Positions 1-8,569 of a stretch of 64,000 nt of DNA are shown here, piece by piece. A program made the translations under genes and the position numbers. This DNA is from Pseudoxanthomonas sp. YR558 (lineage in GTDB: Bacteria > Pseudomonadota > Gammaproteobacteria > Xanthomonadales > Xanthomonadaceae), in the NCBI RefSeq assembly GCF_900116385.1, contig NZ_FPCI01000001.1:1550001-1614000 (forward strand), read 5' to 3'. The notes beneath the pieces are model-generated. The model was not told where the DNA came from. It searched no databases and saw only the letters and a list, made by a program, of their open reading frames with translations. Numbering within the stretch: the stretch's first letter is position 1; each line of letters begins with the position of its first letter.

Positions 1-680
1 CGCACCTCTTCACCTCGTTCGCCGTTATGCAGCACACCATCGGCCAGCGGCGAAGTGCGCTCACGGGCTGCCGCATCGGGCTGGCCCGCCTGGATGCCGC
101 GATCGGGAATGCTGATGGCGGCATACTTGGTGTTCCAGTACTGCGAGAACGTCGTCGCCAAGTCGCGGTCGTTGAGACCGCTCAAATCTGCGTAGGGACG
201 GCCGGTCAGTCGCTCGACATCCCGCTCGCTGATGTTGTTGAGAATGTTTCGACGAGAAACTCCAAGCGAAAACTCGCCCGTAGCGATCGCGCTTTGGATG
301 GACGCATAACCAGCGGCACCCTGCTGATGGGCGAGATAGAGATCGAGTCCATTGGGTGTTTGTTCACCGGAAAGGAACTCGTGCCCGCTGCGTGCCTGGC
401 GACGCGAAATGTCGCCGAGATTATCGGAGTACAGATGCGCGGCTGCGCGTGTGTTCGCCTCCGGATCGAACTCCCGACCCTGTATCCCATACTCTTTGGC
501 GGTCTTCGGTACGAACTGGAAAAGCCCCTTCGCACCGCTCGGATTGCTCGCATCCGGATTGAAGCGGCCACCTGTTTCGATATAGGCGAAACGCAGGAAG
601 TCGTCTCGCGGAATGCCACTTTCCTGCGCCTGTCTTTCAATGATGTCGAGGATCTGTTCACGTGTATGCTGACTGGCCAT
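1..680 (-). CDS. Lytic-transglycosylase-like protein, probable X-T4SS effector (partial, runs off left edge)
   Basis: The minus-strand frame stays open from an ATG at 680 to the window edge (226 codons visible), so the C-terminus is missing. Residues about 10-55 look like a goose-lysozyme/SLT catalytic fold: a short helical start, then FAYIETGG with a candidate catalytic Glu, then NPSGAKGLFQFVPKTA, the usual SLT motif. There is no signal peptide, as expected for a protein exported by a T4SS rather than by Sec. The gene lies 101 bp downstream of a lipoprotein gene at the distal end of the virB operon. Inference: a peptidoglycan-cleaving toxin delivered into rival bacteria. The diagnostic C-terminal XVIPCD recruitment domain would lie outside the window, so effector status is not proven here. 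Confidence 0.8.
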   Translation of the reverse strand, partial: MASQHTREQILDIIERQAQESGIPRDDFLRFAYIETGGRFNPDASNPSGAKGLFQFVPKTAKEYGIQGREFDPEANTRAAAHLYSDNLGDISRRQARSGHEFLSGEQTPNGLDLYLAHQQGAAGYASIQSAIATGEFSLGVSRRNILNNISERDVERLTGRPYADLSGLNDRDLATTFSQYWNTKYAAISIPDRGIQAGQPDAAARERTSPLADGVLHNGERGEEV

Positions 681-781
681 CGTTGGCTCCTTTGCTGATG
701 TTCGCGGCCGGGTAGCCGCAGGACGTCAACCGGGCCCCTCCATGGGCCTGATGCAAGTCGGTCAACTTGAAATCGGCTTGT

Positions 782-1645
782 CTACTTGTAGCGTTCAGTC
801 GTTTGATCGAAGGAGTAGACCACGTCGTCCGCGTCCGTCATGTCACGGATTTTTCCGGGCGACGCGATGGTGGTTCCCTTGGAGGACACCTTCAGGTTGG
901 GCAGGCCCTCGCCCGTCTTCACGAACGCCAGCGTCCCGGTACTGGCGACACACGGCATGACCTGGCCGCCATCGCACGCGGTACTGTTGTCATCACCGAC
1001 AGGAATACTCCCCACGTATCCCCACTGCCTGAAGCCCAGCGCGTCAACATTGCCTGGATCGAAGAGGAACAGGCTGAACATACGGACGTCGGTGCCGTTG
1101 ACGAAGTCCTGGGTAGGCACTGCCAGCAGATAACGTCCGTCGCCGGTCGTGAACGACTGCGCCTTCCGCGAATCATCGATCTGCTCCGGCCGCCCCATCC
1201 TGCCGAACTCACCGACATAGCCATCCGTATCCGGCCTCGACCACTCGGGCTTACCGCCCTTCTCGCCGCGAGTGAAGGTCGCCTGCGAGATCGCGACATG
1301 CTCCGGATCCATCATGCCGTCGTCGCCTTCCGGACCCTCGCCCTGGCTTTTGGCTCCGAAGCCGGTGAAATAGTGCTTTCCCTTCAGATCGAACGCATGG
1401 CCGTACCAGTAGCTGACGGTGGCACCGCCATCGACTTTGTAGCTCACCGCACCATCCCCGTCGCGCTGGTAGATGAAATACAACACGCTATCCGCGGCGG
1501 GCGGTTTCAGCTCTGACATGTCTTGTTCCTTCATCTGCGGTTGTGTTGCCTGGCTCATTGCATCCAAGTTTTTCGGCGCTTGCGCATCGCAGCCGACAGC
1601 AAGGCCGGCCATCGCGGCCAGGAGCAGGGGGGATAGCTTTGTCAT
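782..1645 (-). CDS. Putative immunity lipoprotein for the adjacent murein hydrolase
   Basis: A 287-residue protein. I place the start at the ATG at 1645, not the longer frame from 1828, because it is preceded by a GAGG ribosome site and begins a clear lipoprotein signal ending in AVGC (Cys19). The residue after Cys is Asp, which in Escherichia coli retains lipoproteins in the inner membrane. The mature part has no membrane segments and is rich in Gly, Asp and aromatics, suggesting a beta-rich periplasmic fold. It lies directly upstream of the lytic-transglycosylase-like gene, the arrangement known for the XAC2610/XAC2609 immunity/effector pair of Xanthomonas citri. An immunity role is inferred from position and export signal, not from a recognised domain. 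Confidence 0.7.
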   Translation of the reverse strand: MTKLSPLLLAAMAGLAVGCDAQAPKNLDAMSQATQPQMKEQDMSELKPPAADSVLYFIYQRDGDGAVSYKVDGGATVSYWYGHAFDLKGKHYFTGFGAKSQGEGPEGDDGMMDPEHVAISQATFTRGEKGGKPEWSRPDTDGYVGEFGRMGRPEQIDDSRKAQSFTTGDGRYLLAVPTQDFVNGTDVRMFSLFLFDPGNVDALGFRQWGYVGSIPVGDDNSTACDGGQVMPCVASTGTLAFVKTGEGLPNLKVSSKGTTIASPGKIRDMTDADDVVYSFDQTTERYK

Positions 1646-1697
1646 GCGCTGCAACCTCATGCGGGTAATCGAACTTAGTCGGACGGCTTGGATACTG

Positions 1698-1717
1698 GAT
1701 ATCGTCGCTTCGATATC
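1698..1717. promoter_or_regulatory. Inverted repeat overlapping the candidate -10 of the immunity gene
   Basis: GATATCG and CGATATC form perfect 7-bp arms around a 6-bp centre. The dyad overlaps the proposed -10 element, the place where a repressor would bind. Operator function is inference. Confidence 0.35.
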
Positions 1718-1741
1718 ATCGACCGGGCTAGTGACAGTCAA
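1713..1741 (-). promoter_or_regulatory. Candidate sigma-70 promoter for the immunity/effector pair
   Basis: On the minus strand TTGACT (1736-1741) is followed after exactly 17 bp by TGATAT (1713-1718). The -35 matches consensus at five of six positions, the -10 only at three. It lies about 70 bp upstream of the immunity start, so the effector and immunity genes could be expressed independently of virB. Confidence 0.35.
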
Positions 1742-1945
1742 TCGAATCGGCCTCCTTAGCTTCTTCAGAAACTCGACAGCCAACCATAGAGCCGAAACAG
1801 GCGCATCTCGTTCAATAGTCATAGGCATCGAAAGCGTCGCTGAACTTCACTGACACTCTCGGGTCAGCACGCTCAGATTCCACCCGGCAACCGAGTTGCC
1901 TCGTTCATAGCCCTAGAAATAGTCAGAAGAAAGGCACATCTTCCC

Positions 1946-2449
1946 TCACTCGCGAATCAGTATCGGAGCCGTGCAGTTCGAGTAAGTCATTTGGCAAGAA
2001 CGCCCTCCGTTCTTAACGGAGCAATCAGCTATGGCGCGCTGTGATGCAGCTTCCACCGTCTCTCCGTCCAGATATGTAGCGACCGGATTCTTTAGCACCT
2101 CAATCGGCTCGGCCACCACCGCGCAGCTATTCATGTAGGTGTATACGAACTTACATTCCAGTCCGCCGCTGGCCTTGCATTTCCCGCGCGCTTCGCGCTC
2201 CGCTTTCCGGCGACTCGATTGACCGGTCGATGTGCCCACGTTCCCGGTCGCAATATCCCCTACCATCGCACCCCAAGTTGATTTCCATCGGGTATAGGTC
2301 TTTCCGGCAGGTAGATCCCATCCGCCACCGCCTGCTCCACCTGGGCCACAGCGAGGGTCTCCCGGCCCAACACCTTGAGGGCATGCTGTCTGCGCATAGG
2401 ATTGCATGGAGAAGACAAGCAAGAAGAGAAGAATTGTTATGCGGGACAT
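1946..2449 (-). CDS. Secreted DUF4189-like protein downstream of virB6
   Basis: 167 residues with a Sec signal peptide (hydrophobic residues 4-17, cleavage probably after SYAQ). The mature N-terminus is Gly/Pro/Cys rich. Residues about 55-125 have the DUF4189 layout: W-G-A start, a run of charged residues with a repeated A/R/K helix, then paired Cys around short strands (KCKASGGLECKF and NSCAVVAEP). Several Cys residues suggest disulfides in the periplasm or outside the cell. The gene starts 12 bp after virB6 and is therefore probably cotranscribed with the secretion genes. Its job is unknown; an accessory T4SS part or a second immunity-type protein are both possible. Confidence 0.65.
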   Translation of the reverse strand: MSRITILLFLLVFSMQSYAQTACPQGVGPGDPRCGPGGAGGGGWDLPAGKTYTRWKSTWGAMVGDIATGNVGTSTGQSSRRKAEREARGKCKASGGLECKFVYTYMNSCAVVAEPIEVLKNPVATYLDGETVEAASQRAIADCSVKNGGRSCQMTYSNCTAPILIRE

Positions 2450-2461
2450 GAACGGCCTGCC

Positions 2462-3523
2462 TCAGTTGAAAATGTTGCGTGGCGACTGAAAAGAGGGGTT
2501 CGCCATCGAAGACGAACGTGCCAGTGACTGCGTATCCCCACTCACACCAGAGTATCCCGGCTGCCCCGGCGCACCTGGTTGTTGCGGCGGCTGGAAGGCG
2601 CTGTAAGGCGTGAATTGGCCAAGCGTGCCTTGGAAGAGCATCGCAGCCATCGGTGGCGCGCTAACGATGAGAGCGGTCAAGATCAGCCCAAGACCTCCCT
2701 GCTGCATCGCCATGTTGGTCACATTCTCTCCACCCATACCCAGCGCACTTGTAATCCAAAAAGCTGTTCCCACGGCAATAACCATGTCGAGCGCCAACGT
2801 CACCATCACCGTCAACAATGCCATTGAGAACAATGTGCCTATTCCGTACATCAACCATTTCTGGAACAGGGTTTTTGTTTGCTCAAACAGGAGACAGAGA
2901 ATGAATACGGGCCCCATCGCGACGATCAGACCGATGGCCACCTTGTTCAGCATCATTGCCACAGCCGCCATAATGGCAGGCGCCCCGAGCCCTACCCCGG
3001 TAAACAGCAGGGCCCGATCCTTCTGCTTCTCTGTGACCATGTCGTGATTGCTGTCCACCGTATCGATGGCAGACAGTGCCGCCTGCATGATGGCGAGCGT
3101 ACGGTCGATATCACCGTATGCCCCGCCCCCATCTTCTTCGCCCGTCATCGTCTCGTTGACCGTCTTTGTCAGCCCATCTGTCAACGTCTGGTAGATCGGC
3201 CCCCACGAAACAGCTGCTCCCAGCGCAATGCCGACGATGAAAGTGGCGCGCAGCGAACTGACGACCAGCGCCAACATGGACTCGCGTGACTGTCCAGTAA
3301 CTATTCGGTACCCCTGGATCATTATCCACAAAGTGAGGAGTACGGTCCCTATCCCGCCCACTACGCGCATGACTCTTCGCCCAAGGTTGGGCAGGTACTC
3401 GTTGATCAGCTCGTCATCAATGAAGTCATTGATCTCATGGAAGAAGACCATGTTCGGCAATGAGGCATGCAAGGGCACCCACTCACGTACCGTATCCATT
3501 ATCGGCAGCAATCCGACGTCCAT
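2462..3523 (-). CDS. virB6: VirB6, inner-membrane channel component
   Basis: 353 residues, polytopic. Hydrophobic segments are visible at about 52-72, 88-108, 175-225 (two or three), 228-260 and 280-300, followed by a Pro/Gly/Gln-rich hydrophilic tail of roughly 50 residues. This matches the VirB6/TrbL layout of a large periplasmic loop between N-terminal and C-terminal membrane clusters, with Lys/Phe-rich FEQTKTLFQKW in the cytoplasmic loop. VirB6 lines part of the inner-membrane path for substrates. It follows virB5 by 72 bp in the operon. No strong ribosome site was found ahead of the ATG at 3523, so the start is slightly uncertain. Confidence 0.85.
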   Translation of the reverse strand: MDVGLLPIMDTVREWVPLHASLPNMVFFHEINDFIDDELINEYLPNLGRRVMRVVGGIGTVLLTLWIMIQGYRIVTGQSRESMLALVVSSLRATFIVGIALGAAVSWGPIYQTLTDGLTKTVNETMTGEEDGGGAYGDIDRTLAIMQAALSAIDTVDSNHDMVTEKQKDRALLFTGVGLGAPAIMAAVAMMLNKVAIGLIVAMGPVFILCLLFEQTKTLFQKWLMYGIGTLFSMALLTVMVTLALDMVIAVGTAFWITSALGMGGENVTNMAMQQGGLGLILTALIVSAPPMAAMLFQGTLGQFTPYSAFQPPQQPGAPGQPGYSGVSGDTQSLARSSSMANPSFQSPRNIFN

Positions 3524-3595
3524 TATGTGCTTGCCTGTATGTGAGAGTTAATCATCGCTCTGCCCGATTGAGTGAACCTTCAGTCGTTCGTTTCG

Positions 3596-4363
3596 CTAGC
3601 GCTCACGACTACGCGCAACCTGCAGCGCACCCTTAAGTGCCCCGTACTGCACAACTTCTTCAAGTAGACCGCGACCTTTTCCGTTGAAAGCGGCCTGACC
3701 CAGCCAAACCTGCTCCGTGTTGAGCGCTTTCAGACTGGCGTCGTAAGCGCTAAGCAGCGTATTGGCATTCTGGATATCGAGCCCGACATATGCTTCCAGC
3801 TGGGCAATGTTGGCTTTCACTCTCTCAAGCGAACCGGGCTGGTCAGCAGGCACTGCGGCAGCCTGCTTCTTTAGCTCTTCCATCTGTCGATCCCGAACAT
3901 CGAGATTCTTCAGTATGCGGACCATCACGTTGTAGCGCGTATTCTCTGTCTGGATGATAGCTACGCAGTTCTTGAACTGACGCTCAGCAATGTCCTTGAG
4001 TTGTGCGGGGCCGGTACGGAGGCCACCTCCGTTACCGCAGCGTTCCACCACATAGTCATTCAGTCCGCGCTCCGATAATGTCTCTCGGTACCCAAGACCT
4101 CCGTTGAAGGAAGGGCCATTCACATACTTTTGCTCAAGCTCACGGATCTGGGTACGGTACTGCTCCATCTGGCGCTGCAATTCTTGGTACATCTGCTGGT
4201 ACTGAGCAACCCAAGCAAACTTGTTGACGCCGATATGCGCGCCATCAACGACAGGGACTCCCGATGCGCGGCTGGGGAGCGCGGGCAGCAGGAGAGCAGC
4301 AATCAGCAACGGCAGCGCCAAGAGCCTAATCTCCTTTCCATTTCCTGTAAGAACTCGTGACAT
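3596..4363 (-). CDS. virB5: VirB5, minor pilin / pilus-tip protein
   Basis: 255 residues when started at the ATG at 4363, which has a GGGAGA ribosome site and opens a signal peptide (hydrophobic LALPLLIAALLLPAL, cleavage near SRASG). The longer frame from 4525 has no signal and overlaps virB4. The mature protein starts with a VirB5-like helical region (WVAQYQQMYQELQRQMEQYRTQ, about residues 50-80), followed by further amphipathic helices and two Cys. VirB5 caps the T4SS pilus and contributes to target contact. It sits between virB4 and virB6, its usual place. Confidence 0.85.
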   Translation of the reverse strand: MSRVLTGNGKEIRLLALPLLIAALLLPALPSRASGVPVVDGAHIGVNKFAWVAQYQQMYQELQRQMEQYRTQIRELEQKYVNGPSFNGGLGYRETLSERGLNDYVVERCGNGGGLRTGPAQLKDIAERQFKNCVAIIQTENTRYNVMVRILKNLDVRDRQMEELKKQAAAVPADQPGSLERVKANIAQLEAYVGLDIQNANTLLSAYDASLKALNTEQVWLGQAAFNGKGRGLLEEVVQYGALKGALQVARSRER

Positions 4364-4443
4364 GTCTGTCTCCCTTAGTCGGTTTGACGTTGCGATTTCT
4401 CCACTGGCCGCCCCACTTGCAAGACGCCGACCGGAGCTCAAGA

Positions 4444-6897
4444 CTAGCTTTGCTTGTTGTTCGATAAGGAGCGGCTCGCTGACTTGCCCGACCCTTTCCG
4501 CTCCTCCTGGAATCGCGGCAACCACTGCTCGGGACGCAGGTCGGCCTTGTCGATACCCATCCGCAGTGCTTCTTCCTCGACGATGCGGTGCATGATCTCG
4601 ATGTTGTCGGTGCTGGCCGAGATCACCGCGAGGGCATCATCCATGCCGCGCAGATTAAGTTGGCACACGGTCGAGGCGTGGCCCTGCTTGACGAGGAAGC
4701 AGCGAGAGCGCTCGTCCAGGCTCTTGATGACCTTGAACTCCGCATCGGTCAGCTTCAACCCGTCGATGTAGTCTTCGCGCGCTGCGTTCGGGTTGGGCAG
4801 GAGGATGAGGGTGGCCGTCTGTTCGATCAGCGCTGCCGAGATGTCGCTGGCGAGCGCATCTTCCGGGCTCTGGGTGGCGAAGATGCCAAGGCCGTTCTGC
4901 TTTCGGATGGTCTTCTGCTTGTTCTTGGCGAAGTCCTTGAGTGCGCCACCGCCGTCGAGGATCTTCCAGAACTCGTCCATCACGTAGATCAGCGGACGGC
5001 CGTCGATCAGCTCTTCCAGCCGATGCAACAGATAGTTGACGACGGGGACGCGGATTTCGGCATTCTCGATGACATCGGTGTAATCGAAGCCGATGATGCT
5101 GGCCCGGCTAAGGTCGATCGTGTCGACGGGGTTATCGAACACCCAGCCGAGTGCATTGCCTGACGTCCACTTGCGGAGGCGGGCATAGAGTCCGTCGTCC
5201 CCCATGTTGGGCAGGCTCTTCTGGAAGTTGGTCATCGACCTCAGGTGGAGCGGCATGTCTAGCATGGACTCGACCGCCCGGAAGATGTCCTCGTCCTCCC
5301 GCGCCGTGTAGTGACTCTTGGCCGCCAGGACCTTGATCAGTCCCGCTAGGAACTGCACGTTGGCATCGGTGCGTTCGCACTGGAACGGATTGAAGCCGGT
5401 AGGCTGCCCGTTCTCCAGCGCCAAGTAGTTACCGCCGCAGGCGCGCACGAATATCTCCGCACCCCGGTCCTTGTCGAAGAAGAAGATGGTCGGCACGGGA
5501 TCGAACTTCTGCACCTGGCTGAGCAGGAAGTTGATCAACGCGGTCTTGCCGGTACCCGACTTTCCGATGACCATGGTGTTGGCAATGGCCTTCTCACCCA
5601 GCGAGTTCTCGGCGGGATGCGTGGCGTGGAAGTTGAAGTAGTAAGGCTGTCCGTTGGTGGTCTGCAACACCGTCACGCTGTCGCCCCAGGGATTGTTGTC
5701 CCGCTTGCCGGTGGCGAAGTTGTGCAGTGGCGAAAGGCCCAGGAAGTTCAGCGAACTGACGTTCGCCAATCGCGTGCGGTAGCGCCAGTTGCCTGGCAGC
5801 TGGGAATAGAACGAAGAGCAGACGGCCAGGTCTTCCTTGGCCGACACGAAGCCGGCATTGGACAGCTCCGCCCGCGTCACGGCCACGTTCTGCGACAGAC
5901 GCTGTTGGTCCTCAGCGTACAGGGTCATGATGAAGTGGTACTCGCCCAGCACGAAGTTGCCCGACGCGACCTGATCCATGGCACCGTCCAGCTCGATGAT
6001 CTGGCTGACCGCCTTGTCGCCTGACGAGATCATCATTCCCTTGGTGCGGTCCAGCACCTTCAGTGCGTCCTGCCGCCCCATCGGACTGAACGAGTGCGTG
6101 ATGACGTACTCGAAGTCGAGATACTTCAATCCATTGAGGATGCCGGGCCAAGTGCCGTCCGTGTACTCCTTGATATTCAGGATGGCGCCGAAGTGGTTCT
6201 GTCCATCCGGCGCACTGACAACGAAATCGCCTGTCTTGGACGAGAACATGTGCCGGCTCACCGCCAAGTAGTCGTAGAGCGGTGCGCGCAGGACGGGGAC
6301 GGGTTCGGAGATGCGGTTGAGTACGAAGCCGAAGAACTCGAGCGTTTCGGAGAAGACGCCCCCCGCGCCGGATTCGTACATGCCGAGGCGGGTCGGCGCG
6401 TAGTCTTTGAGCACGGCCTCGACGTTGCCTGCCAGTTCCATGAGTTTGTCCACCGCCTGCTCCTGCTCGGCCTGGAGACGCGGCACATTGGCGGACTTCT
6501 CGACGAACTTCTTCCCCATCACGACGGGTCGGTAGATCATCGTGAGGTAGAGCTCGTTCTGCATGATCTTCTGCGCGGACAGCGCATCGAAGTAACCGTC
6601 CGACAACGCCTGGTTGAATGCCTGGCCGAAGCGCGCGCCGGAGCGGACGCCGCCACGGCGGCGCAGGTCGTGGACCCAGAACGCGACGTTCACGAAATCG
6701 GGCGCTCGCAACGTCTGCAGCATGCGGTTGAACGTGTTGTGCCGGTGCTCCAGCTCCCATTCCTCGCGCCCGACGAACGGCAGCCCTTCCAACCGCCACG
6801 TCAGCAGGAAGTCGCCCCCCGTCGTCTTGACCACATGCGGGGACACGTGGGCGGACAGCGGGATGAATTCGGCGATGGACAGGTCGGGCGCGAGCAT
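4444..6897 (-). CDS. virB4: VirB4, T4SS assembly/secretion ATPase
   Basis: 817 residues. Start chosen at the ATG at 6897, two bases after the virB3 stop; a longer frame (7005) would overlap virB3. The N-terminal half is the VirB4/CagE domain, and the C-terminal half is a P-loop ATPase with Walker A GKSGTGKT near residue 450 and Walker B LIYVMDEFWK near residue 640. VirB4 is the largest and most conserved T4SS ATPase, powering pilus biogenesis and substrate transfer at the inner membrane. VirB3 and VirB4 are separate genes here, unlike fused VirB3-B4 in some plasmids. Confidence 0.95.
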   Translation of the reverse strand: MLAPDLSIAEFIPLSAHVSPHVVKTTGGDFLLTWRLEGLPFVGREEWELEHRHNTFNRMLQTLRAPDFVNVAFWVHDLRRRGGVRSGARFGQAFNQALSDGYFDALSAQKIMQNELYLTMIYRPVVMGKKFVEKSANVPRLQAEQEQAVDKLMELAGNVEAVLKDYAPTRLGMYESGAGGVFSETLEFFGFVLNRISEPVPVLRAPLYDYLAVSRHMFSSKTGDFVVSAPDGQNHFGAILNIKEYTDGTWPGILNGLKYLDFEYVITHSFSPMGRQDALKVLDRTKGMMISSGDKAVSQIIELDGAMDQVASGNFVLGEYHFIMTLYAEDQQRLSQNVAVTRAELSNAGFVSAKEDLAVCSSFYSQLPGNWRYRTRLANVSSLNFLGLSPLHNFATGKRDNNPWGDSVTVLQTTNGQPYYFNFHATHPAENSLGEKAIANTMVIGKSGTGKTALINFLLSQVQKFDPVPTIFFFDKDRGAEIFVRACGGNYLALENGQPTGFNPFQCERTDANVQFLAGLIKVLAAKSHYTAREDEDIFRAVESMLDMPLHLRSMTNFQKSLPNMGDDGLYARLRKWTSGNALGWVFDNPVDTIDLSRASIIGFDYTDVIENAEIRVPVVNYLLHRLEELIDGRPLIYVMDEFWKILDGGGALKDFAKNKQKTIRKQNGLGIFATQSPEDALASDISAALIEQTATLILLPNPNAAREDYIDGLKLTDAEFKVIKSLDERSRCFLVKQGHASTVCQLNLRGMDDALAVISASTDNIEIMHRIVEEEALRMGIDKADLRPEQWLPRFQEERKGSGKSASRSLSNNKQS

Positions 6898-6899
6898 GG

Positions 6900-7214
6900 T
6901 CAATCCGGGATCAAGTCGTCGAAGCGCTTGCGATAACTGTTGGGCGTGAACACCCACATGCCCTCGTGGTGGCGAAGGTTGCGGACCTTGGTCCGGAACT
7001 GCCACCGCAGGCCGAGCAGCCGGAAGATCATCTCGTCGCGGCGCGCCATCTGCCGCATGATGAAGATCACGACCGGCAGCAGTGCCAGGAAGAACATGTT
7101 GAAGTAGAACGTGAGCAGCAGGCAGCTACCCGCCCCGATCGTGAAGGGCACATATGGAACCCCCATAAACATGGGCGGGCGGGTGCAGCCCCTGAACAGC
7201 ACGTTCTTATACAT
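6900..7214 (-). CDS. virB3: VirB3, inner-membrane T4SS component
   Basis: 104 residues with one long hydrophobic hairpin (about 22-55) after a short N-terminus bearing FRGCTRPPMFMGVP, typical of VirB3 (R-G-x-TRP-x-M-x-x-GVP). The C-terminus is basic and cytoplasmic. VirB3 partners VirB4 at the inner-membrane complex. It overlaps the end of virB2 by 8 bp and ends 2 bp before virB4, so the three are translationally coupled. Confidence 0.9.
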   Translation of the reverse strand: MYKNVLFRGCTRPPMFMGVPYVPFTIGAGSCLLLTFYFNMFFLALLPVVIFIMRQMARRDEMIFRLLGLRWQFRTKVRNLRHHEGMWVFTPNSYRKRFDDLIPD

Positions 7215-7581
7215 ACTGCGTCAGCATCTGTCCGACGACCATCGCGGTCGACGTCACGTCGGACGGCAGCAGCATCTTCGCGATCTGCGCGGCCGCACCG
7301 ATCAGGAATCCACCGATCAGCACAGGCGCCACGTCGCCGACCCGCTTGTGGTTGAACGCGATCTGGTAGCCCGCGAAGATCACGGCGATGGTCACGATGG
7401 CGATCGATGCCACGTTCAACAGGGAATTGATGTTGGTGAAGAAGCTTGTGACCCGCCCCTGTGCGCCGGTGGCGTCCTGGGCGAGCGCCAGTTCGGGAAA
7501 TGCCAGCGCGGTGGCGGCGATGATCACCATGATGATGGCGCTGGAAGCCTGCTTTGCCTGGATAGATTGCGTCTTGTTCAT
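7207..7581 (-). CDS. virB2: VirB2, major pilin
   Basis: 124 residues from the ATG at 7581 (GGGGTCG ahead of it). It has an unusually long pilin-type signal peptide (about 34 residues, ending LALAQ) followed by two hydrophobic helices (about 52-75 and 86-104) joined by a short basic loop with KRVGD. This is the VirB2 pilin architecture, processed and then assembled into the pilus. The gene lies between virB1 and virB3 as expected. Confidence 0.9.
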   Translation of the reverse strand: MNKTQSIQAKQASSAIIMVIIAATALAFPELALAQDATGAQGRVTSFFTNINSLLNVASIAIVTIAVIFAGYQIAFNHKRVGDVAPVLIGGFLIGAAAQIAKMLLPSDVTSTAMVVGQMLTQYV

Positions 7582-7655
7582 AATCGACCCCAAATGGTGG
7601 TTGCAACGGTAGGTGGCACTTTCGCGTGCCGATGAGCCATCCCTGGCGGGTACTG

Positions 7656-8468
7656 CTAGAAGACGAAAGCGTCATCCCTCCCGGATGTCTGCACGACCTG
7701 CGGCGCTTGCGGCGCCGCGGTAGTGGTCTGGTAGTAGGCCTGCACCGTAACGGGTGCGTCGCCCGATGCCTGCGAGATGGCCGGCGGTACGATGGTTGAG
7801 GCTGGCAGTGCCGTCGTGCGCCGCGGAGCATCACTGGCGATGGCGGCAGCACGCTGCGCATCCACCCGCTCGGACCTCGCCTCCTCGACGCGCCGCGCCA
7901 CACGTGACGACTTCCGTCCGTCCGTGTCCGCGCGTGAAGCATGATCCGATGCCTTGCGCAGCGTCGTCCGCGATGCTTGTGCGACCGTCCTACGATCGAT
8001 CACCGGTATGGCCTGAGCGGTGCCGTTGCCCACCTGCCGCTGCCAGGAAGCAAACACCTTTTGCACGTACCCGTGGCGATAGCCGGTCGTGAAGTTGCCG
8101 GAGTAGTAGCAGCTGAAGGCCTTGCCCCAATCGTTGCCGGAGCGCGTGTAGCACTCGGCGAGGATGCGCGAGCCTGCCCGCAGGTTCGCGCAGACATCGA
8201 ACGCCTTCTCGTAGCTATCGAGCCCCTGCCGCGTGAGGTTGTAGCGATTGACCTGCGCCAGCCCCAACGAAAAGTTGTAGCCGCGCTCCTCGAGCATGCG
8301 GGCCGTCGACAGCGCCTCCGCAAGATTGCGCGGTTGGCGGGCCAGTCGCCCCCCCACAACGCCGATCGCGTAGGGATTGAACGAGGACTCGACCTTCACG
8401 ACGTGCTCCATTACCGTCGGCGGAACCGCCAGTCCGGTGCAGCCCATCAGCTCCATGCCAGGCAACAT
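7656..8468 (-). CDS. virB1: VirB1, lytic transglycosylase of the T4SS
   Basis: 270 residues from the ATG at 8468, which follows a strong GGGAGG site. Residues about 15-150 form an SLT/goose-lysozyme domain: catalytic Glu27 in VKVESSFNPYAIG, then FSLGLAQVNRYN and AECYTRSG with CYYSGNF. The C-terminal 120 residues are low complexity (Ala, Arg, Thr, Pro) and probably a linker to the rest of the machine. No conventional signal peptide is visible, only a short semi-hydrophobic start, as is common for VirB1. VirB1 opens the peptidoglycan locally so the channel can be assembled. Confidence 0.9.
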   Translation of the reverse strand: MLPGMELMGCTGLAVPPTVMEHVVKVESSFNPYAIGVVGGRLARQPRNLAEALSTARMLEERGYNFSLGLAQVNRYNLTRQGLDSYEKAFDVCANLRAGSRILAECYTRSGNDWGKAFSCYYSGNFTTGYRHGYVQKVFASWQRQVGNGTAQAIPVIDRRTVAQASRTTLRKASDHASRADTDGRKSSRVARRVEEARSERVDAQRAAAIASDAPRRTTALPASTIVPPAISQASGDAPVTVQAYYQTTTAAPQAPQVVQTSGRDDAFVF

Positions 8469-8569
8469 CAACACACCCTCCCTTTTCCGCCACATGGCAT
8501 GCGCAGGTCACTCGGTCTGCCGGATCCCTGCTCTTTCGTTGATGGGTGAGTGGCGTTCATATGCGTCCT

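Larger units (their letters stand above)
1646..1945. other. 300-bp non-coding gap upstream of the immunity gene
   Basis: No convincing gene lies between the DUF4189-like gene and the immunity lipoprotein. The gap holds a candidate minus-strand promoter (1713-1741) and an inverted repeat (1698-1717), annotated separately. An open frame continues from the lipoprotein back to 1828, but that stretch lacks a signal peptide and a good ribosome site, so I treat it as untranslated. Confidence 0.5.

Noticed and set aside
206..661. Minus-strand frame within the first 700 bases
   Set aside because: Ser/Arg-rich out-of-frame reading of the lytic-transglycosylase-like gene, whose true frame is continuous from 680 to the edge.
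7067..7942. 291-residue Arg/His-rich minus-strand frame across virB1-virB2-virB3
   Set aside because: Overlaps three genes with diagnostic motifs in other frames; a shadow.
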